From contig JAVKEP010000103.1 of the NCBI GenBank assembly GCA_040221375.1, positions 15,068-79,067 on the forward strand: a stretch of DNA of 64,000 bases. Direction: 5' to 3'. Made by a program: the position numbers and the translations under genes. The number at the start of each line of letters is the position of its first letter. Position 1 is the stretch's first letter. This document shows positions 51,307 to 59,497 of the stretch, piece after piece. The DNA comes from SHAN690 sp040221375. Its GTDB lineage: Bacteria > Bacteroidota > Bacteroidia > Flavobacteriales_G > Salibacteraceae. The notes under the pieces were generated by a model. It searched no databases and was not told the DNA's origin. It saw only the letters and a program-made list of their open reading frames with translations.

Positions 51307-52620
51307 TCACTTGAACCACTGCTGGTTCGTAATCATGAGGGCTTCTTGAACGGTGATTCGCTCTCCTGAATTGTACGCAGTGACGAAAGGGCCTGGGAAA
51401 TTGTGCTGGGCCGCAACGAGTGATTCTCGTTTATCTCTTGCTTGTCTGTACACATCGAATTGGCCAGTGATGTACTTCACCCAGCCTTCGTGGTTATCGA
51501 TCACGAATCCTTCTTCAAACTTGTAGGTTTTACGGATAAAATCGGCATCCACCACCTTGTGGCCTGCTACGATCTGTACCTTGTATACTATCCCCGTTTC
51601 GGGCGCTGGAATCTCTGTCACGGGGGCAGGTTTTTGATCCTGGTTCGCGGCGGCGATTTCTTCTACAACAGGTGTACTTTCCGGCTCGTCGCGTGTGGCC
51701 ATTTGTTCTGGCTCAGGCTCCACCGGATCCACCACGGCTTCTGCGATCTCTTCTGTAGACGAATCCGCAGGCTGAGTAGATTTTGTGGTATCTTCTGTTT
51801 GGGCAATGCTTGCTGCAGCATCGACCTCCGTGCCCAAGATGGCTACCGTCTTAGTCTCGTTGTCATCTAAAAATGCAAAATTTCCTTCCATGGCCTGCAG
51901 TTGAGCCAGCGCATCGCCACTTGCTTTCACTGTATATGCGATGTTCAACTCTTCATTCTCTGGAATGCTCATCCAGACAAACTTTGCCTTCTCGTCAACT
52001 TGGCTAAAGACGGATTTTTGTCCTTCAACCATTTCAGCTTCTGCCCCCATTGGAAGGAATTCCTCTAGTTTCGAAAAACCGTAAATGCCTTGCTTATTGA
52101 TGCGCAGATCTACCCTGTACGTTCCTCCTCCAAGGTCCGTTACGCTTCTAGAAACTTCAGCCAGGGCTGGTATTTTAACTTCTTCGACTTCATCACTTAT
52201 TACACGAATCGTTCTGTTTGGAATATCATAGCTCTTGCGTTCGTTGTCGTGTATATAAGAAAACTTCCCTTCAACGATTCCTTCTTCAGGAGCATCTGAA
52301 TACGCTGTCAACGCATACGTTATTTTCACCTCATTGATTTCCGGCAAGGCCATCCAAATGAATTTCATCTTACCATCGGCAAACGTAAAGCTTGCCTCAG
52401 CTGTCTCTACAGGCTGGGCTTCAAAGCCCTCTGGAAAATCTTGCTGATACTTTGCGAATCCAAAGAGGCTCCCTTTGGTAATCACAACATCTACTACATA
52501 AGTTGAGTCCCTGATCAACTCATCTGGAAGGTTCGTTTCAATCTCAATGCCGTCTGATAAAAAGATGGTAACGAACGACATCGATACGAGATGAAAGAGA
52601 AGGATGAGTTGCTTTAGCAT
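51307..52620 (-). CDS. Exported protein with duplicated beta domain and SPOR-like tail
   Basis: This 437-residue protein has a signal peptide (LKQLILLFHLVSMSFVTIFL). Residues 25-145 and 150-268 are two copies of one beta-rich domain: FGFAKYQQDFPEGFEA matches YGFSKLEEFLPMGAEA, KFIWMALPEINEVKI matches KFVWMSIPENEELNI. A disordered acidic/proline linker follows to about 345. The end is a SPOR-like domain: GIVYKVQIVAGHKVV, WVKYITGQFDVYRQARDK and FVTAYNSGERITVQEAL. A TAGATTTG promoter box lies at 52650-52657. It is followed by the barrel protein at 49055, which shares the same tail type. Confidence 0.78.
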   Translation of the reverse strand: MLKQLILLFHLVSMSFVTIFLSDGIEIETNLPDELIRDSTYVVDVVITKGSLFGFAKYQQDFPEGFEAQPVETAEASFTFADGKMKFIWMALPEINEVKITYALTAYSDAPEEGIVEGKFSYIHDNERKSYDIPNRTIRVISDEVEEVKIPALAEVSRSVTDLGGGTYRVDLRINKQGIYGFSKLEEFLPMGAEAEMVEGQKSVFSQVDEKAKFVWMSIPENEELNIAYTVKASGDALAQLQAMEGNFAFLDDNETKTVAILGTEVDAAASIAQTEDTTKSTQPADSSTEEIAEAVVDPVEPEPEQMATRDEPESTPVVEEIAAANQDQKPAPVTEIPAPETGIVYKVQIVAGHKVVDADFIRKTYKFEEGFVIDNHEGWVKYITGQFDVYRQARDKRESLVAAQHNFPGPFVTAYNSGERITVQEALMITNQQWFK

Positions 52621-52730
52621 GTGTCCAAGGGGATTGATTCCTTGGAAAACAAATCTACCCCGCTAAACATGGGCCTTTCCCTACCCTACGCCACAATTAC
52701 AAACAGAAATTTGTTAATTGGTGAATTCGA

Positions 52731-53438
52731 TCAGAAATTGGGCTTAATCACGGATCGGAGATAGAAATCGCGGATGATGTTCACTACTTCGTCTGCCGTA
52801 TCTACGATCTGTAGGTAGTCCAGGTCAGATTCTGAGATCATTTTCTCTCCGAGTAGCCGGTCTTTCACCCAATCCAGAAGTCCACTCCAATAGTCCTTAC
52901 CTACCAGAATTATAGGGAATCGATCGCTTTTACCCGTTTGGATAAGTGTGAGAGCCTCAAAAAGTTCGTCCATGGTTCCAAATCCTCCGGGCAGCACAAC
53001 AAACCCTTGCGCATACTTCATAAACATCACCTTGCGAACGAAGAAATAATCGAAATGCAGCAGCTTGTCTTTGTCGATATAGCTATTCGCCTCTTGCTCA
53101 AATGGAAGTTCGATGTTTAGACCTACACTACTCCCGTTGCCCCGCTTCGCACCTTTGTTTGCCGCTTCCATAATGCCTCCTCCGCCGCCGCTGATGATAC
53201 CAAAACCTTCGAGCGTAATACGATAGGAAACTTCCTCGGCTAATTTGTAATAGATATGATCTTCTTTCAACCGTGCGGAGCCGAACAAACTAACACACGG
53301 ACCAATCTTGTACAGCGTTTGAAATCCCTCGACAAACTCGGCCATGATCTTAAAGACCATCCAAGAATCATTGGTTTTAATTTCATTCCAGCCTTTTGGT
53401 TCGAAGGATTTGACCTTCGATATGTCTTTATTTTTCAT
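52731..53438 (-). CDS. LOG family protein (lysine decarboxylase-like fold)
   Basis: This 235-residue protein belongs to the LOG (Lonely guy, TIGR00730) family, whose characterised members release adenine-type bases from nucleoside 5'-monophosphates. The signature PGGFGTMDELFEAL is clear. SGGGGGIMEAANKGAKRGNG and FVRKVMFMKYAQGFVVL are the other conserved parts, with Arg and Glu of the active site. Membership is firm; cytokinin production is not implied in this type of organism. It starts one base after the stop of the upstream membrane protein gene. Confidence 0.93.
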   Translation of the reverse strand: MKNKDISKVKSFEPKGWNEIKTNDSWMVFKIMAEFVEGFQTLYKIGPCVSLFGSARLKEDHIYYKLAEEVSYRITLEGFGIISGGGGGIMEAANKGAKRGNGSSVGLNIELPFEQEANSYIDKDKLLHFDYFFVRKVMFMKYAQGFVVLPGGFGTMDELFEALTLIQTGKSDRFPIILVGKDYWSGLLDWVKDRLLGEKMISESDLDYLQIVDTADEVVNIIRDFYLRSVIKPNF

Positions 53439-53439
53439 A

Positions 53440-53838
53440 CTATTTTATTCTGAGTATCCAAGAAAAGTAGGCCGCCAGTAGGATAGAGACGAAGAGGAAG
53501 CCCATCGACTCCAAGAAAATCCAAGAAAGCGCCCAATGCGTCATGGAAACGCCATCTGGTCGCTGTAAGAATAATGCATCCTTGAATACGAAGATTAGTA
53601 ATCCCGTGACCAATGTGGCGAGTACCAGCGCATTGAATGCACTTAGAAAACCGAATCGAAACGGAAAAAAGGCCCTGTTTTGGTGTTTCAAGCTTGAAAC
53701 GATGAGAAAACATCCAAGTCCACTGATCAAGGTCCACCGCCACAGGGCAGAATACGAAGCGAAATATTCCGATTGAAGCCAAATGGCCCCAAACGAAACC
53801 ATCGCCAGGGGTATTCCGTATTTCAAGGAGTCGATCAC
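53440..53838 (-). CDS. Small membrane protein of unknown function
   Basis: From a GTG at 53838 this gives 132 residues with four hydrophobic spans, including YGIPLAMVSFGAIWL, WTLISGLGCFLIVSSL and FLFVSILLAAYFSWIL, and a short basic end. The layout resembles DUF4199-like proteins, but I cannot assign it. The frame is open further upstream to 53976, but that part overlaps the divergent lipoprotein gene, so the start is uncertain (GTG 53838 or ATG 53802). It is placed one base before LOG, in operon. Coding reality rests on the membrane pattern. Confidence 0.55.
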   Translation of the reverse strand: MIDSLKYGIPLAMVSFGAIWLQSEYFASYSALWRWTLISGLGCFLIVSSLKHQNRAFFPFRFGFLSAFNALVLATLVTGLLIFVFKDALFLQRPDGVSMTHWALSWIFLESMGFLFVSILLAAYFSWILRIK

Positions 53839-53964
53839 GCCACAAGGATAATCAAGAATTCTCAAGGATTTATCCGGCTCGAGGTGATCTACTGGCAATT
53901 TCAAGGATTTCGCATATTCGCGCCTAACTATCCAGTACCCAACCTCGTCTACAAGGACGACTGC

Positions 53965-54954
53965 ATGAAGAAACAAGCGTACATATACGGTTCATTCGCT
54001 ATAGCATTGCTTTTAATGGCTAGCTGCGATAAGGACAACGATCCTTACGTAACCCCACCTGAAGACGAAGTGGAGACACCCAGCGCAGAGGGCGTAGTGT
54101 ACACGTCCAATACAAGCGGAACATTTGACATTTGGAAATTGGAAGGCGAAAGCAATGCGCAACTCACGCATTTAAACGATGCCGACGCATGGTGGCCTAG
54201 GTATTCAGAAGCGAATGCTTCGATCCTGTTCTATTCTTCTAAGAACGCCAGAGACATCAACGACTACGCCTCGGCGGATCTGATGTCCATGGACCTCGAC
54301 GGCAGCAATGTAAAGGCAATCCTCAGCGCAGGTGCTCATGGTTGGGAGCAGCAAGGTCTGGCGAACTGGTCGCATGATGGAACACAAATCGTGGTTGCAG
54401 CCGTTGATCCCAGTTTGAGCAGGTGGCAGATTTACACGTGCCATAAGGACGGTACGAATCCGCGGCGGATATCCACGAGGGACGGCTTCGATTACCTCGA
54501 CCCCATCTTCGATATGGACGATCAGTCCATACTTTGTGTGGCGGTGCCTGAAGGAGAACTAAACGAAGAAGCCAACTACGAAGTAATTCGGCTCCGGATC
54601 AACGATGGTTTTGAAGAAAGGTTGACCAACAATGGACGGCGCGACCAGCATCCAGCGCTTTCTCCCAACGGTACACACGTCGCCTATGAAAGCTTGATCG
54701 ACACCGAATACCTCTCGATCGGGAAGTGGGCTCTGATGGAGGTTGAACTCTCTTCCGGCAGCGAAACTCCTCTTTTAGTAAACGATCACATCAACCTATT
54801 CCCAAGGTATACGCGCAATGGTGAGCACATCGTCTATACTCGGTTAAACGTAGAATCCTTTGGCATGACGCTCGGTCGCTTGAATCGATCTACTGGCGAT
54901 TCTAAACTTCTAGTAGCCGAAGAGTCTCAATGCATGAATGCTGACCCATACTAG
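53965..54954 (+). CDS. TolB-like PD40 beta-propeller lipoprotein
   Basis: This 329-residue protein has lipoprotein signal KKQAYIYGSFAIALLLMAS followed by Cys, with a following Asp-Lys. The mature chain consists of WD40-like PD40 repeats as in TolB: WWPRYSEANASILFYSS, NWSHDGTQIVVAA, DPIFDMDDQSILCVA, HPALSPNGTHVAYES and FPRYTRNGEHIVYTR. About six blades form one propeller facing the periplasm or surface. Partner unknown; it is not accompanied by tolA/Q/R. The ATG at 53965 starts the lipoprotein signal, so longer upstream reading is rejected. Confidence 0.85.
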   Translation: MKKQAYIYGSFAIALLLMASCDKDNDPYVTPPEDEVETPSAEGVVYTSNTSGTFDIWKLEGESNAQLTHLNDADAWWPRYSEANASILFYSSKNARDINDYASADLMSMDLDGSNVKAILSAGAHGWEQQGLANWSHDGTQIVVAAVDPSLSRWQIYTCHKDGTNPRRISTRDGFDYLDPIFDMDDQSILCVAVPEGELNEEANYEVIRLRINDGFEERLTNNGRRDQHPALSPNGTHVAYESLIDTEYLSIGKWALMEVELSSGSETPLLVNDHINLFPRYTRNGEHIVYTRLNVESFGMTLGRLNRSTGDSKLLVAEESQCMNADPY

Positions 54955-55037
54955 TCGTTTCGGGCGAGGCGATCATTTCCCATCCTTTTTCAAGAAAAAA
55001 TCCCGTAGGTTTGACGCCTAAATAATGCGTTTACTCC

Positions 55038-55634
55038 ATGATGGACTTACGAGCAGCGGACAAGAAGGAAGACGGCAAAGACAAGAAATCTGAGCAGTCC
55101 TTGATCAGCAATAAATTCCTTGAAAAACGAATCGTTTTTCTGTGGGGCGGTGTGGATGACGATTCCGCCAAGCATGTGATCAATCGTTTGCTGTACTTAG
55201 AAAGCGAAAAGCCCGGAACGCCGATTGAGTTTTACATCAATTCACCAGGCGGATACGTCACCTCAGGATTGGCCATTTACGATGCCATGCAAATGATATC
55301 TTCTCCCGTACACACGATTTGCATGGGACTGGCCGCTTCCATGGGATCCATATTGCTTTCGGGTGGAGAGAAAGGACACAGACGAATATTCAACCATGGG
55401 CGCGTGATGATTCACCAACCCAGCTTGGGGGGTTTTCAAGGCACGGCCAGCGATATAGAAATTCAAACGAAGGAGATCATCAAAACCAAAGAACTCAGCG
55501 CGCGCATTCTGGCGGAGAACTGCGGACAGAAGTTCGACAAAGTGATGAAAGACTTCAATAGAGATCATTGGCTCAACGCTAAAGAATCAATCGACTACGG
55601 AATTGTAGACGGCGTTCAATCTAAGTTTTCTTAA
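55038..55634 (+). CDS. clpP: ATP-dependent Clp protease proteolytic subunit
   Basis: This 198-residue protein is ClpP-like. FYINSPGGYVTSGLAIYDAM is the oxyanion region, MGLAASMGSILLSGG carries the catalytic Ser101, RVMIHQPS the His126 and KDFNRDHWLNA the Asp176. All three triad residues are present, so it should be an active peptidase ring subunit working with ClpX or ClpA. It has an unusually charged N-terminus (AADKKEDGKDKK) compared with typical ClpP. The start may be the second ATG, at 55041. No clpX gene is next to it, and Bacteroidota often have a second ClpP elsewhere. Confidence 0.93.
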   Translation: MMDLRAADKKEDGKDKKSEQSLISNKFLEKRIVFLWGGVDDDSAKHVINRLLYLESEKPGTPIEFYINSPGGYVTSGLAIYDAMQMISSPVHTICMGLAASMGSILLSGGEKGHRRIFNHGRVMIHQPSLGGFQGTASDIEIQTKEIIKTKELSARILAENCGQKFDKVMKDFNRDHWLNAKESIDYGIVDGVQSKFS

Positions 55635-55654
55635 CGCTCGCTAAATAACATGGA

Positions 55655-56047
55655 ATGAAAGTTTGCGTAATAGATGATGACGACATATACCAGTTTCTTC
55701 TAAAAAAGGAGCTGAAGCATACGCATATGGTTGATCGGATCAACGTCTTTACGGATGGCCAAAAGGCAATCGACTATTTCATGGAGAACCGGCACAGCCA
55801 GGACCACTTGCCGGATGTGATTTTTCTGGACATCAACATGCCCATCATGAATGGCTGGCAATTTCTCGACGAATTCAAAATGCTCAAGCAAAAACTGAAC
55901 AAGAAGATTACGATTTACTTGGTCAGCAGTTCCTTCGACGATCGGGACATCTCCCGCTCAAAGGAATATGCAGAGGTAACCGACTACATCATCAAACCGG
56001 TAAAGCGATCCAATTTGATCTCCGTTTTGGAAGAAATTACTCGCTAG
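55655..56047 (+). CDS. Standalone response regulator receiver protein
   Basis: This 130-residue protein is a single REC domain. The acidic pocket is VIDDDDIYQ, the phosphoacceptor is Asp59 in FLDINMPIMNGW, the switch Ser is in LVSSSF near 91-93, and Lys114 is in YIIKPV. There is no output domain, so it must act through protein contacts, as CheY-like proteins do. It starts 20 bases after clpP and may be co-transcribed. No histidine kinase is found in the window. Confidence 0.92.
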   Translation: MKVCVIDDDDIYQFLLKKELKHTHMVDRINVFTDGQKAIDYFMENRHSQDHLPDVIFLDINMPIMNGWQFLDEFKMLKQKLNKKITIYLVSSSFDDRDISRSKEYAEVTDYIIKPVKRSNLISVLEEITR

Positions 56048-56080
56048 AGGACATCGAAGCGCATTTCGCTTCTACTAACC

Positions 56081-57016
56081 CTACCGCCCCCCCTCGTTGA
56101 TTGCGCCGTATTTATTTGCGTTGGCAGGATCAACCGTTTCCAATAAGGTAATTAATTCATTCTTTTCACTCGCCTCCGCCTTCGAAAACAGCTTGATGAT
56201 TTCGTCATTCTTGGCCGTATAGAAAAGCCTGACGTTAAAAGAATTGGGCTCCGCCTTATGCACTTTTTGGCTCAGCTTCAATGATTCAAACACTGCCCCG
56301 CGGGCCTTTTGGACGTTTTCACTCATCTGATCAAAACCTTGGCGATGGTACATATAAACACAGTCTCGCAAGGGCTTAAATCGTTCGTTCAAGGAGTTTT
56401 GTACCAACCAATAACGGTTGGTACGCGATGAAAACGAAAGCCATCCTCCTTGCCCGGAAGTCTGAGCGTTGCTCACGATCTGCTGGGCTTTTTGCCAATA
56501 TTCTTGTCCCCCATAAAGCGAATACGAATCATAGTCCATCGCCAGAATTACGTATGCATAATACCCCAGAATGGATGTCAACTCTGATAGGTAGGCATTC
56601 ATCGAGAAGTCCAAGACATCGAATTGCAAGTACTTAAAGACGATCGACTCATCCTGGTAGCGAAACAAAGGACTGGAATACGTAGACCCATAAATAGGTC
56701 TTGAGGATGAAATTTGAAATGTCGCCTCGTAGGTATCGGTAGATATCCGTTTGTTTATCTGAATCAGAATGCTGCAATCGATTCTCTCTGATGGACGAAA
56801 TTTATCATTGGTCCATCTACGGGTATTCATGAACTCATATACCGACCGCTGCATAGCTTCAAACACCGTATTGTCATTGATGGCTATCTGTTGGCTATTG
56901 ATTTGAACTTGGCAATTCAGCTCTTGGGCATGCAAGCGCATAGAGCCCATCAGAACGAGCGCTGTTAAGCCAACCATTAGCACGTTATTCAACCTATAGT
57001 AAAGACTCAATCTCAT
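56081..57016 (-). CDS. DUF4835 exported protein (possibly type IX secretion-linked PorD)
   Basis: This 311-residue protein has an N-terminal signal (a basic n-region then VLMVGLTALVLMGSMRLHA-Q). The mature start ELNCQVQINSQQIA and the ILAMDYDSYSLYGGQEY segment are hallmarks of DUF4835. The family is almost always found behind coaBC in Bacteroidota and some annotations call it PorD, linked to type IX secretion; I treat that as unproven. The start at 57016 overlaps coaBC by 23 bases; ATG 56977 is an alternative. The conserved block here is bamD-rpoZ-coaBC-DUF4835; recN, often next, is absent. Confidence 0.88.
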   Translation of the reverse strand: MRLSLYYRLNNVLMVGLTALVLMGSMRLHAQELNCQVQINSQQIAINDNTVFEAMQRSVYEFMNTRRWTNDKFRPSERIDCSILIQINKRISTDTYEATFQISSSRPIYGSTYSSPLFRYQDESIVFKYLQFDVLDFSMNAYLSELTSILGYYAYVILAMDYDSYSLYGGQEYWQKAQQIVSNAQTSGQGGWLSFSSRTNRYWLVQNSLNERFKPLRDCVYMYHRQGFDQMSENVQKARGAVFESLKLSQKVHKAEPNSFNVRLFYTAKNDEIIKLFSKAEASEKNELITLLETVDPANANKYGAINEGGR

Positions 57017-58187
57017 TCAGTAAATCTATTGCAACTTCGGCTTTCAGCTTCGTCTCACCTTCCATCACCCGATCGGGAAATAAGAACGTCACCTTATTCG
57101 TATCCGTTCCGAATCCTGCGCCTGCATCGTTCAGTGAGTTCAAAACGAGCATGTCAAGGTTTTTATTTTCCAATTTTCTTTTGGCGTTCGCGAGCTCATT
57201 ATCGGTTTCCAGAGCAAATCCCACAACCCGTTGGTGCGTCTTATGCGATCCGCAGTACGCCAGGATATCTTCGGTCTTTTCCAATTCGATGCTGGTCAGA
57301 GCTCCTTCGTCCTTCTTGAGTTTTGTATCCGAAACGGTATGGGGCCGGTAGTCGGCGACTGCGGCCGACATAATCAGCGCATCCGAGGCATCGAAGAGCT
57401 CGGTGACCTTAGCGTACATTTCCTGTGCAGAAACCACATCGTACCGATGAATCAATGGATCAGAAACCAAATGCGTAGGTCCGGCTACTAAGTGCACTTC
57501 CGCGCCACGGTCGAGTGCCGCTTGTGCAATTGCGAACCCCATTTTTCCAGAAGAGTGATTTCCGATAAAACGGACGGGGTCTATTGCTTCGTAGGTGGGT
57601 CCGGCGGTGATCAGGATGCGCTTATTTTTCAGCTTGAAGTTCAGATCAAATCGCTTCTCAATTGCCTCGGCTATTTGTTCAGGTTCCAGCATCCTTCCTT
57701 TCCCAACGAGGCCACTTGCGAGTTCTCCTTCGGCAAACGGAAGTACAACAACTCCCTTCTCCTCCAAGGCGCTTAAGTTCTTTTCGGTTGTCCAATGCTC
57801 TGACATATCAAGGTCCATCGCTGGCGCAAGCATAATAGGACAGTCGGCACTCAAGTAAACCGCCATGAGCAAGTTATCACATGCTCCACTGACCATTTTA
57901 GACAATGTATTGGCAGAACACGGTGCGATGACCATCAGGTCTGCCCACTTCCCTAACTCAACGTGATTGGCCCATTCGCCCGTTTCTTCGTCCTCGACGT
58001 AAGCGCTGTGAACGGGATTTCGTGAAAGAGTAGACAACGTTAAAGGGGTCACAAAAGACAAAGCCGATGGTGTGAGTACAACCCGCACATCGGCTCCTGC
58101 TTTAACCAATGCCCTCACGAGCATCGTTATTTTGTATGCTGCGATACTCCCGGTGACCCCAAGCAGTATCTTTTTACCCTTCAGCAT
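56994..58187 (-). CDS. coaBC: Bifunctional phosphopantothenoylcysteine decarboxylase/synthetase
   Basis: This 397-residue protein makes coenzyme A precursors: CoaC decarboxylates phosphopantothenoylcysteine and CoaB forms it from phosphopantothenate and cysteine. The N-terminal flavoprotein half has ILLGVTGSIAAYK, the His in NHVELGKWAD and the PAMDLDM loop. The C-terminal half has ILITAGPTYEAIDPVRFIGN followed by HSSGKMG and AVADYRP. Both halves are complete. It overlaps DUF4835 and follows rpoZ by 10 bases in the usual Bacteroidota order. Confidence 0.96.
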   Translation of the reverse strand: MLKGKKILLGVTGSIAAYKITMLVRALVKAGADVRVVLTPSALSFVTPLTLSTLSRNPVHSAYVEDEETGEWANHVELGKWADLMVIAPCSANTLSKMVSGACDNLLMAVYLSADCPIMLAPAMDLDMSEHWTTEKNLSALEEKGVVVLPFAEGELASGLVGKGRMLEPEQIAEAIEKRFDLNFKLKNKRILITAGPTYEAIDPVRFIGNHSSGKMGFAIAQAALDRGAEVHLVAGPTHLVSDPLIHRYDVVSAQEMYAKVTELFDASDALIMSAAVADYRPHTVSDTKLKKDEGALTSIELEKTEDILAYCGSHKTHQRVVGFALETDNELANAKRKLENKNLDMLVLNSLNDAGAGFGTDTNKVTFLFPDRVMEGETKLKAEVAIDLLNEIESLL

Positions 58188-58197
58188 GAGGGATGGA

Positions 58198-58554
58198 TCA
58201 GGATTCTGATTCTTCCGTATTCTCTTCGATCTCAGGACGACGGAAATAGACCTTATCTGCCAAGAATTCCTCCATAGCTAGGATCGATGGCTTGGGCAGG
58301 CGTTCATACATCTTCGAAATCTCGATTTGCTCGCGGTTTTCAAAGATCTCTTCTAGGCTATCCGTTACAGACGCAAACTCTTGCAATTTGGCATCGAGTT
58401 CTTGCTTGATGTGCGTGCTGATCTGATTCGAACGCTTTGCAACGATCGTAATCGACTCATAAAGGTTACCCGTCTTCGCCTCAAGATGTTCTACATCACG
58501 GGTGACTGCACTGGTAGGCGCTTCGTATCGTTGGTATTCTTTCAATAAATCCAT
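58198..58554 (-). CDS. rpoZ: DNA-directed RNA polymerase omega subunit
   Basis: This 118-residue protein is the Bacteroidota-type omega subunit (Rpb6-like). The conserved core is NLYESITIVAKRSNQI followed by a helix of the form KQELDAKLQEFA. Omega helps fold the beta-prime subunit. The acidic tail (EIEENTEESES) is usual in this phylum. It starts one base after the bamD stop and is followed by coaBC, the standard context, which supports the call even though the protein is diverged from proteobacterial omega. Confidence 0.9.
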   Translation of the reverse strand: MDLLKEYQRYEAPTSAVTRDVEHLEAKTGNLYESITIVAKRSNQISTHIKQELDAKLQEFASVTDSLEEIFENREQIEISKMYERLPKPSILAMEEFLADKVYFRRPEIEENTEESES

Positions 58555-58555
58555 A

Positions 58556-59362
58556 TCAGCTTATTTTCTTTGTTCGTTGGAGCAGGGTTGCCAATTCTGA
58601 GTACAATTGCTCGGCTTCTTTGACGTCTTTGCTCCCCGGGAAACGGTCGACAAAAGTAACGTATGCATCCATTGCCTCTTCAATTCTCTCTACTTTTTTG
58701 TCGTCGACACTGTTGATTGCCAACAGGTAGCCACTTTTGAACTCTAAAAAGTAGGCTTCTTCCCGGAATCGGCTGCTCGGATAGCTTTGGTTGAAGTTCG
58801 CAAACGCCCGCTGAGCAGCACGAAACTTTTCCATACGGTAGAATAGTTTCGCCGCTTTGTATTCCTTGAATTCTAGTTTAAATCGAAGTTCATCCAAAAG
58901 TAAATTGCAGCTATCGATGCGGGAACTTTCGGGGTGGTCAATCGCGAACAATTGAAGCGATCGAATGGCCCTCTCAGTATCTCTTTGGTCCAAGCTCCAT
59001 TTGGGAGACAATTTATAATTGCAATAAGCCGACAGGAATTGGGTTTCTTCTGAGTACTCTGAGTTCGGGTAGCTACGGTAAAACTGACTGAATCGATGCC
59101 CTGCCAGGATGTAGTCTCTTAGTTTGAAATCAGATTTTGCCTGATAGTATGCAATGCGCTCGCCTTTGTCTGTTCCTCGATACACGATGTAGAGCTCTTC
59201 GAACAATGGATAGGCCCGATTTACCTTGCCGTCTTTGTAGTACTCCAAAGCCATGTCGTACTTGTACTGCATATCGTCACTTTTCAACACTTTACGGTAT
59301 TCCGTGCAGCTTGAAAGCGCGATGGAAAGGAGTACGATTGTAGTAAATAAAGCCCTTTTCAT
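58556..59362 (-). CDS. bamD: Outer membrane protein assembly factor BamD
   Basis: This 268-residue lipoprotein has a signal ending in LSS-Cys (Cys19). The remainder consists of tetratricopeptide-like helix pairs, seen in YKYDMALEYYKDGKVNRAYP, FSQFYRSYPNSEYSEETQFL and RAFANFNQSYPSSRFREEAY, the BamD pattern with YPxSxxxEEA. It is the lipoprotein partner of BamA in inserting outer membrane barrels. A TAGTTTTG promoter box at 59371-59378 stands 9 bases before the ATG. It heads the rpoZ-coaBC-DUF4835 unit. Confidence 0.93.
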   Translation of the reverse strand: MKRALFTTIVLLSIALSSCTEYRKVLKSDDMQYKYDMALEYYKDGKVNRAYPLFEELYIVYRGTDKGERIAYYQAKSDFKLRDYILAGHRFSQFYRSYPNSEYSEETQFLSAYCNYKLSPKWSLDQRDTERAIRSLQLFAIDHPESSRIDSCNLLLDELRFKLEFKEYKAAKLFYRMEKFRAAQRAFANFNQSYPSSRFREEAYFLEFKSGYLLAINSVDDKKVERIEEAMDAYVTFVDRFPGSKDVKEAEQLYSELATLLQRTKKIS

Positions 59363-59456
59363 GAAGCGTGCAAAACTAATGGTCTATTCGATATTAACGT
59401 GTTAATAAATGCTTGCGTATAGGGCGGTTTCAACCGTTGAAGGTTTCATAGAATGC

Positions 59457-59464
59457 TAACTTTG
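59457..59464 (+). promoter_or_regulatory. Promoter -7 element of the spt-like gene
   Basis: TAACTTTG is an exact TAnnTTTG match 33 bases before the ATG at 59498. A TTG at 59437-59439 lies 17 bases upstream, slightly short of the usual spacing. Confidence 0.55.
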
Positions 59465-59497
59465 CGGCAAACTAAGAGCTAAACCAATTCTCTATAT

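Noticed and set aside
53435..53845. Alternative minus-strand frame of 136 codons over the small membrane protein
   Set aside because: The translation is rich in Trp, Cys, His and Arg without a pattern, while the other frame gives four clean membrane spans and correct operon spacing.
56057..56074. GAAGCG/CGCTTC hairpin between the response regulator and DUF4835 as a terminator
   Set aside because: The stem is followed by a C-rich tract and has no T run on either side.
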